This document shows, piece by piece, positions 44,067 through 51,109 of a stretch of 64,000 nt of DNA. The stretch comes from Treponema vincentii. GTDB taxonomy: Bacteria > Spirochaetota > Spirochaetia > Treponematales > Treponemataceae. A model generated the notes under the pieces. It ran no database searches. It worked only from the letters and a program-made list of their open reading frames with translations, and was not told the origin of the DNA. The stretch is taken from positions 1,054,001 through 1,118,000 of the forward strand of contig NZ_CP050497.1 of NCBI RefSeq assembly GCF_018336815.1, in the 5' to 3' direction. How positions within the stretch are numbered: position 1 is the first letter of the stretch; every line of letters starts with the position of its first letter. The translations under genes and the position numbers were made by a program.

Positions 44067-45454
44067 ACCCGCTCCTTTTGCAGGATAGGCTCAAACTGCT
44101 CAAGCTCAAGGCTGCGGGATCCTTTCAGAAATACGAAGTCGTTTCGGTTTAATAAGCTGTCCAATGTGTCGCGGAGTTTGCCCGCTTCGGCTTCCGTAAA
44201 GCAGAAAAAAGGTTTATTCGAAGTTTTATTTTGTTCGACGGCAGCAGCGCATATTTCTTCGCCGAAAAAGAATAGTATATCGGCATCGGAGGCAAATGCT
44301 GCTGCACATACGGCACGGTGTGCTTTCGTTGATTCCGGGCCAAGCTCCTTCATCGAGGCAAGCAGATAAATCTTTTTGCCGCGTACTGCGATATTCGCAC
44401 ACAGCGCAAGTCCCGCATTCATGGAATCGGGATTGGCGTTATAGCAGTCGAGCAGGTAAGTTACCGGACCACGGATAATTTGCGACCTGCCAAATAGCGC
44501 CTGTATCTGTTCGATGCCTGCTTTTATCAACTGCAGCGGAATATTGCAGTATTCCGCGACGGCAATCGCAGCAAAAGCGTTTTGTACGTTATGGATTCCC
44601 GGAAGCGGCAGGCGGATGGTTTCTCCCTTATACCGTATCTCTGCGCCGGAAAGCCCCTCGAGGGTATAGGAGCCGAGAGCTGCGCTATAAGTAAAGATTT
44701 TTCCGTGCGGTACTTCTTTTAAGACAGCCGTGTACTCGTCCTTATCGGGGACGAATCCGACAGAGTTTTCATCAAAACAGGAAAAAATTTGTTTTTTCTC
44801 GTGTGCGATAGCGTCTTTGGATCCGAGCATTCCGATATGTGCGGTGCCGATATTGGTGATAACGGCAATATTCGGTTTAAGAACTGCGGCAAGCTCCGCA
44901 ATCTCTCCTTTCCGGTTCATACCGAGCTCAAAAATGCCAACTTCATGTTTTTTTGTTACGGTAAAAACCGAGAGCGGCAGCCCCGTTTCCGAATTGAGGT
45001 TGCCCTCGTTTTTCACGGTGCGGTATTTTTGCGCAAAGACGGATGCAAGCAGTTCTTTCGTCGTCGTTTTACCGTTTGAACCGGTTACCCCGATTTTTAG
45101 GAGCTGCGGGAATTGTTCCAGATAGGCAGCAGCGGCATCTTGCAATGCTTTTAACGTGTGTTCAACGCGGATACAGGCTGCCTGATGTTTTTTGCAAAGA
45201 GCAATAATATGTTGGATGTTTTCTTGAATGTCGAGGAATACCGCATCGGCAAATACGCACGCAGCGCCTTGCTGCAAGGCTTGTTCGATATAGCGGTGTC
45301 CGTCTTGCTGTGTGCCCCGCAGCGGAATAAAGAGTGCACGAGGCTTTACGGTTCTGCTGTCCGTGGTAACGGAATCAAACCCTTGATAAGGAGAATAATT
45401 GCAAATAAATGTTCCTGCAATTGCCTTGCAGAGAGCCTCCCAACCCAACAGCAT
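44063..45454 (-). CDS. murF: UDP-MurNAc-tripeptide D-alanyl-D-alanine ligase
   Basis: Adds D-Ala-D-Ala to the UDP-MurNAc tripeptide, the last cytoplasmic step of the peptidoglycan precursor. The 463 residues contain the ATP-binding GVTGSNGKTTTKELLASVFA, the Mur ligase FELGMNRKGEIAELA and LLDCYNANPDSMNAGLA. Four bases separate it from the ftsL stop. It is the only Mur ligase gene in the cluster; murE, murD, murC, mraY and murG, which lie here in many bacteria, are absent. Confidence 0.95.
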   Translation of the reverse strand: MLLGWEALCKAIAGTFICNYSPYQGFDSVTTDSRTVKPRALFIPLRGTQQDGHRYIEQALQQGAACVFADAVFLDIQENIQHIIALCKKHQAACIRVEHTLKALQDAAAAYLEQFPQLLKIGVTGSNGKTTTKELLASVFAQKYRTVKNEGNLNSETGLPLSVFTVTKKHEVGIFELGMNRKGEIAELAAVLKPNIAVITNIGTAHIGMLGSKDAIAHEKKQIFSCFDENSVGFVPDKDEYTAVLKEVPHGKIFTYSAALGSYTLEGLSGAEIRYKGETIRLPLPGIHNVQNAFAAIAVAEYCNIPLQLIKAGIEQIQALFGRSQIIRGPVTYLLDCYNANPDSMNAGLALCANIAVRGKKIYLLASMKELGPESTKAHRAVCAAAFASDADILFFFGEEICAAAVEQNKTSNKPFFCFTEAEAGKLRDTLDSLLNRNDFVFLKGSRSLELEQFEPILQKERV

Positions 45455-45458
45455 GGCG

Positions 45459-45740
45459 TTATCCCTTCTTTTCCTTATCTAAGGTGATGCGGATAATTTG
45501 AGAGGAATCCGCTTTGTGCATATCCAATTCTTCGACGGCGATTTTTTCTATCCGCTGCGGTTTGGAGAGGATGGAAATAGCCGAAATCTTCCGTTTATTT
45601 TCTGCAATCAAGCGATTTTGCTCGTCGTTATATGCGTTTACTTCACGTTCAAGTGTATTATAAACTTGAGACTGTTTAACGGTAAAGAAAAACAGACCCG
45701 GGATGCTGATGGTAAGAATCAAAGCTAAAAGGTGTTTCAT
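45459..45740 (-). CDS. ftsL: FtsL-like division protein
   Basis: A 93-residue bitopic protein: membrane helix LLALILTISIPGLFFFTVK at the N-terminus, then a leucine-zipper-like coiled coil (YNTLEREVNAYNDEQNRLIAE) and a short C-terminal segment. Sequence conservation of FtsL is low, so the call rests on size, topology and position between rsmH and murF. It would form the FtsQLB-type complex with FtsQ. Co-translated with its neighbours. Confidence 0.8.
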   Translation of the reverse strand: MKHLLALILTISIPGLFFFTVKQSQVYNTLEREVNAYNDEQNRLIAENKRKISAISILSKPQRIEKIAVEELDMHKADSSQIIRITLDKEKKG

Positions 45741-45745
45741 ATCGG

Positions 45746-46693
45746 TTATGACCTCCTCAAAGAGAGCTTTTTAACAACACGGAGCCGGGCGCTGCGGGAC
45801 GGCGCATTGCCGGCTGTCTCTTCGGCGGAGGGACCGACCGGTTTTTTAGTAAGCAAAGCTGCACGGGGGATGCCTCCACAAGTACATATCGGCATTTCAG
45901 GCGGGCAAATACAGCTTTTTGCAAGGTCTCTAAAAAAAAGTTTTACGATGCGGTCTTCCAGCGAGTGAAAGGAAATAACACCCATTTTTCCCTCTTCCGC
46001 AAGGCAGGCAAAGGCTTTTTCCAATAGGCGCGGCAGCCGATCAAGCTCGCTGTTGACCGCAATCCGTAGGGCTTGGAATGTCTTGGTTGCAGGGTGTATG
46101 GGGCCGTGCCGAAAACGGGCGGGAACCGCATGGAATACGGTTTCGCTTAACTGCCGCGCTTCCATAAAGGGGCGTTTTTCCCGCTCCGCAACAATAGCGC
46201 GGGCGATCGGCCGCGAAAAACGTTCTTCCGCATAGTGGTACAATACATCCGCCAGTTTTTTTTCGCTGTAGGTGTTTACGATATCGGCGGCCGTTAGCGA
46301 TTCGTTCGGATTGATGCGCATATCGAGCGGTTCGTCGCCGCTGAATGAAAAGCCGCGTTTTGACTCCATATAATGGAAGAGAGAGATGCCAAGATCAAAT
46401 AAGATGAGCGAAGGCGCAGGCATATCGTGAGGGTATTGATCGAAAAAAGCATCCGACCAGCCTAAAAAAAATTGCATACGGTTGCCGAATGGGGCAAGCC
46501 GTACTTTTGCCTTTGCTTGAATGGCAGGGTCGGCATCGATACCGATAACCTTTAACTGCGGAAAGCGGGTTAGAAAGGCCTCACTGTGGCCGCCTTCGCC
46601 TAATGTTCCGTCGATGAGGAGCGGGGCGGATGTTTCCGGGGCAAGCAACTGCAGGCATTCTTGTAATAAAACCGGTGTGTGTACAAAGTTCAT
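45746..46693 (-). CDS. rsmH: 16S rRNA (cytosine1402-N4)-methyltransferase
   Basis: Methylates C1402 in the decoding centre of 16S rRNA. The 315 residues carry HTPVLLQECLQLL, the SAM loop LLIDGTLGEGGHSEAFL, ILFDLGISLFHYMESKRGFS (most members have SS at the Leu-Phe position) and the terminal ISFHSLEDRIVKLFF. Start: ATG 46691-46693, five bases after the mraZ stop, with little ribosome site, so it probably depends on coupling to mraZ. Confidence 0.95.
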   Translation of the reverse strand: MNFVHTPVLLQECLQLLAPETSAPLLIDGTLGEGGHSEAFLTRFPQLKVIGIDADPAIQAKAKVRLAPFGNRMQFFLGWSDAFFDQYPHDMPAPSLILFDLGISLFHYMESKRGFSFSGDEPLDMRINPNESLTAADIVNTYSEKKLADVLYHYAEERFSRPIARAIVAEREKRPFMEARQLSETVFHAVPARFRHGPIHPATKTFQALRIAVNSELDRLPRLLEKAFACLAEEGKMGVISFHSLEDRIVKLFFRDLAKSCICPPEMPICTCGGIPRAALLTKKPVGPSAEETAGNAPSRSARLRVVKKLSLRRS

Positions 46694-46698
46694 ACATG

Positions 46699-47148
46699 TT
46701 AAAAACGAATAAGCCCCAAGTCTTCGCTCGCTTGATGGAAATCCGCCTCGCTTCCCTCCAGATAAGCCCGATATTCATCCGCATCCCATAATTCGAGATA
46801 ACGGTTGATGCCCAATAGCACGCAGTCTTTTTCGAGCTGCGCGTATTCACGTAAACTTTGGGGTATTGAAACACGTCCCGCCTTATCGATGTCTATTTCC
46901 TGCGCAGGAGCGATAAGTCTGCGCAGTACAAGACGGGAGTTTGCCTGAAATAACGAAGCGGATTGCATAACTTTTTCGGATAGCAATGCCCATTCTTCAG
47001 GGGGAAATATCCATAGACAGCGGTCGATCCCCCGGGTAATCACTACTTGTGAGTCCGGCAGTAAACAGCGTAATTTTGCAGGAAACATAATACGCCCCTT
47101 CTCATCGAGTGTATTATTATACTCTCCTGAAAACACACTTTTTTCCAC
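46699..47148 (-). CDS. mraZ: Transcriptional regulator MraZ
   Basis: AbrB-fold DNA-binding protein that represses or tunes the division cluster. It has two tandem domains, each with the DxxGR motif: NNTLDEKGRIMFPAKLR and QEIDIDKAGRVSIPQSLR. The 149 residues are typical. The start is GTG at 47146-47148, inside its own 10-bp-periodic operator array. First gene of the cluster. Confidence 0.94.
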   Translation of the reverse strand: MEKSVFSGEYNNTLDEKGRIMFPAKLRCLLPDSQVVITRGIDRCLWIFPPEEWALLSEKVMQSASLFQANSRLVLRRLIAPAQEIDIDKAGRVSIPQSLREYAQLEKDCVLLGINRYLELWDADEYRAYLEGSEADFHQASEDLGLIRF

Positions 47149-47180
47149 TTTTACCTACTTTCCTCCACTTTTCCCCATTT
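47131..47180 (-). promoter_or_regulatory. MraZ box array, 10-bp periodic
   Basis: On the minus strand five consecutive decamers read AAATGGGGAA, AAGTGGAGGA, AAGTAGGTAA, AAGTGGAAAA and AAGTGTGTTT. They share AA(G/A)TGG-like starts exactly 10 bases apart, one per helix turn. MraZ is known to bind tandem TGGG/GTGG repeats in its own promoter, so this is the probable autoregulatory site. It overlaps the leader and the first codons. Confidence 0.75.
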
Positions 47181-47186
47181 ACTTTT

Positions 47187-47214
47187 ATTTTACCGGTAAA
47201 ATGATAAATGTCAA
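47187..47214 (-). promoter_or_regulatory. Promoter of the division cluster
   Basis: Minus-strand TTGACA (47209-47214), a 16-base spacer containing TTTTACCGG, and TAAAAT (47187-47192). It lies immediately upstream of the MraZ box array. It is the only strong promoter seen for the eight-gene cluster. Confidence 0.75.
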
Positions 47215-47352
47215 TGCTCTTTTTGCCGATATTATGGGACACTCGAAATAAGGCACTCGAATCAACAACTTTTTTTCTCTGCAGAATCGGATATGAGTCC
47301 TCTAGTAGGAAATACAAAAAAACGTTATTTTAGGGATAAATAGGAGGACTGT

Positions 47353-48309
47353 ATGATAACCCTTAAATATTTGAAAAAGATTGCGCTGCTCCTTATGTTG
47401 ACTATCGCGCTTACTGCTTGTACGACTACGGGACAGGCTGAACGTCGTTCTGAATTATCGAAACCGGTGCTGATAGAGCACCCAGAACGTTTTTTTTGGG
47501 AGATAAAGGGTAATAATGGCTCCGTCTATGTGCTAGGAACCGTTCATGTTGCCGATAAAGGTTTTTATCCGCTTGAAAAGAACGTGCTCCGTGCATTCGA
47601 TAAAGCTGACCGCTTAGTAAGTGAAATCGGCGGCAAGGCAGAACTGGAGGCATTCACCGGAATGTTGCAAACCGTTATCATGAAGAATATAAATGCCGAC
47701 CCCAAAAAGAGTTTGCTCAAAGTCTTATCAGAGGAAGATATTGCTTTCCTCTATGAAACGATTGGTGATGATACGGTGCATCAACTTGCCTTATTTAATC
47801 CGTGGATTTTGAACACGGTCTTAGCGCAGCTTTTAATGAATAAAGCAGGGTTGAATGCCGGAGACGGTATCGATATGTATTTGATGCAGCGGGCTGAAAA
47901 TAAAAAAATTGCAGCGCTCGATACGGCAGAGCAGCAGCTTGCAGTGTTATCGTACGGTACTTTTGAAGAGCAACTTGCTCTATTAAAGGATTCCATACAA
48001 GCATTGCGAGATATTGATAAGAGTATTGAAGAAATGCATAGGATTCGGGATTTTTATCTGAGTAATAATCGGAAAGAGCTTTCAGCGTTGCTGGTCGAAT
48101 TACTTTTGAATGTACCGTCTTCTTTCTCTGAAAAAAAGGCGCAAGCTTATATTGATACACTGTTGACCGACCGGAACCGGATATGGGCGCAGAAATTCGA
48201 TGAATACCTGCGCGAAGGCGGCAATACATTTGTTTTTGCCGGTACTGCACACTTCCTTGGAAAGTCGAGCGTTTTTGAAATTATGCGGCAGAAGAACATG
48301 CTTGAGTAA
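47353..48309 (+). CDS. TraB/GumN family lipoprotein
   Basis: A 318-residue lipoprotein: signal peptide with LTIALTAC (Cys 23), then the TraB/GumN fold with the first catalytic-type motif SVYVLGTVHVADKGFYPL, SEIGG, GIDMYLMQRAENKKIAALD and the second GxxH motif FVFAGTAHFLGKSSV. The two GTxH motifs and Glu suggest a metal-dependent protease-like site; relatives are poorly characterised. AGGAGG precedes the ATG. It is a lone gene divergent from mraZ and probably lies in the periplasm, anchored to a membrane. Confidence 0.88.
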   Translation: MITLKYLKKIALLLMLTIALTACTTTGQAERRSELSKPVLIEHPERFFWEIKGNNGSVYVLGTVHVADKGFYPLEKNVLRAFDKADRLVSEIGGKAELEAFTGMLQTVIMKNINADPKKSLLKVLSEEDIAFLYETIGDDTVHQLALFNPWILNTVLAQLLMNKAGLNAGDGIDMYLMQRAENKKIAALDTAEQQLAVLSYGTFEEQLALLKDSIQALRDIDKSIEEMHRIRDFYLSNNRKELSALLVELLLNVPSSFSEKKAQAYIDTLLTDRNRIWAQKFDEYLREGGNTFVFAGTAHFLGKSSVFEIMRQKNMLE

Positions 48310-48331
48310 ATTTTCAGGAATGTTTTTCTTT

Positions 48332-48352
48332 CCCGCATAGCTCCTCTGCGGG
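48332..48352. terminator. Bidirectional terminator candidate
   Basis: CCCGCA-tagctccTC-TGCGGG forms a hairpin between two convergent genes, with T-rich flanks on the left (TTTTTCTTT) and A/T-rich sequence on the right. Confidence 0.45.
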
Positions 48353-48357
48353 GAGAG

Positions 48358-49566
48358 TTATTCTTTCTTACCGAAGCCGTACTCGTCCCGTTCAGGGGGA
48401 ACGTACCAATCGACGGCGAACCAGAGGCTGGGGTCGGCAAGGTCTTGTGCGATTTGCCCGAGCGCAACCTTTGCCGTCGTTTCTGCAATAAGATAGCGCT
48501 TGCCGTTGTGCGTAAAGCGTGCTCCGTCGCCGGTACAGTCTACGGCTGCAACCGCGTGTTTTTGTCCGGGTGCAATCATCAAGATGGAATCGATATTGAA
48601 GTGCTGCAATAGTACGGACATCAGCAGCGCTCGGCTGTCGCAATCGCCGCTCCGGTCGCTGCACACGGTCGGGATATTGAGAAAGTCTGCTCCGCTTTCA
48701 TCCCTTGTGTAGGTAAAATTCTGCAGCCACTCCAGCAGGGCTGCGGCGATGGTTTCCGCAGCAGGTATTTTTCCTTCTTTGTCCACTTCGATTAATTCTT
48801 TTTCCAGCATCAGCGAAAGATGGCGGCAGCGGGCAATACTGTCGCGGTAAATCATCCGGTAATAGCGCTGCCATGCTTTTTGCTGCAGTGGGGAATTAAG
48901 GTAGCGGGTCAGCAGGGCAAACTCGCGGTCTATTACTGCTTGGTTTGCTTCGGAATCGGAGCGGTCAAAATGCACGGAAAGTTTTTTTCCGTTAAAGAGT
49001 ACTTCTTTTTTTACCGTCCCTTCTTTGGGATATACCGCTTGAATCATCGGACCGGGTTCAAAAAAGGACTGACGGCTGATGAATACCGCATCCAAGCAGG
49101 AAATCATCATTGGCTCATATTCCTGCGCTTTTGCCGCCTGCGTTGTTGTTAAGACAACCAGCCATCCCTTTTGTTCGGCGAGCGGCTGCACCAAAAGCCA
49201 CCCTGCCTGTTTTTGGTTTTGCTGTGTAAATTGAAGGTTTGCAACGAGTGCGGGGTTGCCCTGCATCAAAAATTGTATCGCCTTTTTCTGCGCTTTCAGT
49301 TGAGAAAAAATATGTTCCGCCGCAGCGGTTACCGTACCGAACTGTTGATATGGGTAGAGGGCAACCTGTAATCCGACGGGGATAATTGTGTTTTGATAAA
49401 GGTAGCGGGAATTATCCCGGGAATTCACCTGCCTGAATCCCTCCGGTAAATCCAATGTATAGCCTAATGAAGGATTGCTGATCAGTTCCGCCCGAAGCGG
49501 ATAGCCGATACAAAACGATAAAAGGATTACACATAACAAGTGCTGAATTTTTTTTCGATTCATCAT
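48358..49566 (-). CDS. Transglutaminase-like secreted protein
   Basis: A 402-residue exported protein. The signal peptide lies within MMNRKKIQHLLCVILLSFCI, followed by a beta-rich region (LISNPSLGYTLDLPEGFRQV). A C-terminal transglutaminase-like domain carries VCSDRSGDCDSRALLMSVLL (Cys nucleophile), GQKHAVAAVD (His) and an Asp further on. I place the start at the ATG 49564-49566, with GGGGAG upstream; the longer frame to 49692 lacks a site. It may act as a periplasmic cysteine peptidase; the substrate is unknown. Convergent with the GumN-like gene. Confidence 0.75.
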   Translation of the reverse strand: MMNRKKIQHLLCVILLSFCIGYPLRAELISNPSLGYTLDLPEGFRQVNSRDNSRYLYQNTIIPVGLQVALYPYQQFGTVTAAAEHIFSQLKAQKKAIQFLMQGNPALVANLQFTQQNQKQAGWLLVQPLAEQKGWLVVLTTTQAAKAQEYEPMMISCLDAVFISRQSFFEPGPMIQAVYPKEGTVKKEVLFNGKKLSVHFDRSDSEANQAVIDREFALLTRYLNSPLQQKAWQRYYRMIYRDSIARCRHLSLMLEKELIEVDKEGKIPAAETIAAALLEWLQNFTYTRDESGADFLNIPTVCSDRSGDCDSRALLMSVLLQHFNIDSILMIAPGQKHAVAAVDCTGDGARFTHNGKRYLIAETTAKVALGQIAQDLADPSLWFAVDWYVPPERDEYGFGKKE

Positions 49567-49578
49567 ATACTCCCCACT

Positions 49579-50286
49579 ATGCACAATAGTCAACAAAATA
49601 TTGTAAAGAAATCCATTCCGATTGTATACGAGGACGAAGCGATTTGTATCGTTAATAAGCCTTACGGTATTCCGGTACAGGGCGGGGCGCACATTGCCGT
49701 GTGCCTTACCGAGATTTTAAGCAAGCAGCTCAGGACAGAAATATTTCCGGTACACCGGCTGGATAAAGAGACTTCCGGCTTATTGGTAACGGCAAAAAGC
49801 GCCGCCGCCGCCCGTTCATGCCGCACCTTGTTTGAGTCGAGGGCGGTCGAAAAGGAATATCTTGCATTATGCTTCGGCAGTTTTGAACATTCTGTAAATA
49901 AGAAAACATTGAAACCCATTCCGAAAGAAGGCATTATCGATACGCCGATTATGGAAAACGGCACGGCAAAGCCTGCCTCAAGCGCGTATAAACTGCTTGC
50001 AGGTACGGACGCATGCAGTTTGTTTTCCGTCCGGTTGCATACCGGCAGAATGCACCAAATTCGTATTCACCTTGCAGGTATCGGCTGCCCGATTATCGGC
50101 GACGACAAGCACGGAAACTTTGCATTAAATAAACAGCTTTGGAAAACCGCTCGTATTAAAAAGCTCCAGCTCTGCGCATACCGTCTCCGCTTTCCCATCG
50201 GCGGCAAAGTTCGCCTTTTTACCGTGCCGGTACCGGAGCATATACAAGCTGCTATTGATACACTGATGGGTGTAGCTAAAAACTGA
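49579..50286 (+). CDS. RluA-family RNA pseudouridine synthase
   Basis: Converts uridines in rRNA or tRNA to pseudouridine. The catalytic Asp lies in PVHRLDKETSGLLVTAKSA, and RLHTGRMHQIRIHLAGIGCP binds RNA. The 235 residues lack an S4 domain, as in the RluA/RluC-like short class. Start: ATG 49579; a GTG at 49540 is possible, but neither has a strong ribosome site. It is divergent from the transglutaminase-like gene with a very short shared leader. The last codons AKN-TGA come from a dispersed repeat. Confidence 0.9.
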   Translation: MHNSQQNIVKKSIPIVYEDEAICIVNKPYGIPVQGGAHIAVCLTEILSKQLRTEIFPVHRLDKETSGLLVTAKSAAAARSCRTLFESRAVEKEYLALCFGSFEHSVNKKTLKPIPKEGIIDTPIMENGTAKPASSAYKLLAGTDACSLFSVRLHTGRMHQIRIHLAGIGCPIIGDDKHGNFALNKQLWKTARIKKLQLCAYRLRFPIGGKVRLFTVPVPEHIQAAIDTLMGVAKN

Positions 50287-50330
50287 TTCACAATCCACGT
50301 TAGCGGATACGATAAATCATTTTTCTACAG
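50276..50330 (+). repeat. Dispersed intergenic palindrome, copy 3 (left part)
   Basis: CTAAAAACTGATT, then ACGTTAGCGGATACGATAAA and TCATTT repeat the core at 33.04 and 35.38 kb, but the right arm is not seen. It overlaps the pseudouridine synthase stop. Further into the gap 50287-51109 lie a CCCAAAAGTCGGTTGCTTTT motif (50369-50388), the octanucleotide tract and a second palindrome; no gene is supported there. Confidence 0.7.
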
Positions 50331-50654
50331 AACTTCTGTCGGAATTGTAATGATCGGACATCGGGGTTATCCCAAAAGTCGGTTGCTTTTGCCATCCCTG
50401 CGCTTTTACGTTAAACCTGTTCGGAAATGAAAGTTTCAGAAGAGGTCTGTTATATGCTCTACGGCAGCTTGCCTCCGGTTGTGCGTTTTCTCCTCATTTT
50501 TCCGCTTGCGTTTCCCCGTTTTTGCTTCTATAATAATATCTATGTTCAGCCGCAGAACAGGATTGTCGCAGTATAAAAAGTCTCTCACCAAAGCACAAAC
50601 CCCAGCAAGAAATTCGTACACAGGGCTTGACAGACCTGTAATGGCCGGCAAAAT

Positions 50655-50718
50655 CTTCACGGCTTCACGGCTTCACGGCTTCACGGCTTCACGGCTTCAC
50701 GGCTTCACGGCTTCACGG
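50655..50718. repeat. Octanucleotide tandem repeat (CTTCACGG)8
   Basis: Eight perfect head-to-tail copies of CTTCACGG. It lies about 390 bases upstream of the LRR lipoprotein gene. A small open frame from 50542 runs through it (repeating TASRLHGF) but has no other gene-like feature. Eight-base units are not a multiple of three, so copy-number change would shift any frame. Confidence 0.9.
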
Positions 50719-50858
50719 CGAATACTCTTTAGATAATTTTTTCGCATTTTTTCACAAATATCATTATTTTTTCTCACCAGTAGATGCGGAGCGGCATGGC
50801 TTGAGACGGTTTTTTCAGGTTACACAGCACTCTCTTTTCGCATTACAGGGTATAAATA

Positions 50859-50955
50859 AACCGCAGAGACCGCTAAGAACGCAAAAATATCCCAAGGATT
50901 TTTATACTTTGCTTTCTATACCTTATTCTTTGCGCTCTCTGCGTACTTCGCGGTT
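50859..50955. repeat. Palindromic ACCGCAGAG-type intergenic repeat, copy 2
   Basis: The arms AACCGCAGAGACCGCTAAGA (and on to 50885) and the reverse-complementary TTTGCGCTCTCTGCGTACTT to CGCGGTT (50929-50955) enclose 43 bases. It is related to 16194-16278. Confidence 0.6.
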
Positions 50956-51109
50956 AATTGAAACACTGAATATCAGCTATTGCATGCGCTTTTACAATGC
51001 TGCTTTGTACCGATGGGGACGGCAGAGTATCCGGCTTGATAGGGATAATTATCGATCATTCCGCCATTCAACATGAACGAACAACTACAAACTTAAATAG
51101 GAGAACTAT

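Noticed and set aside
50655..50718. CRISPR-like array
   Set aside because: The eight-base units are contiguous with no spacers, and there are no cas genes; it is a simple tandem repeat.
50479..50736. Small gene running through the octanucleotide tract
   Set aside because: Most of it is the translated repeat; the part before it shows no conserved features.
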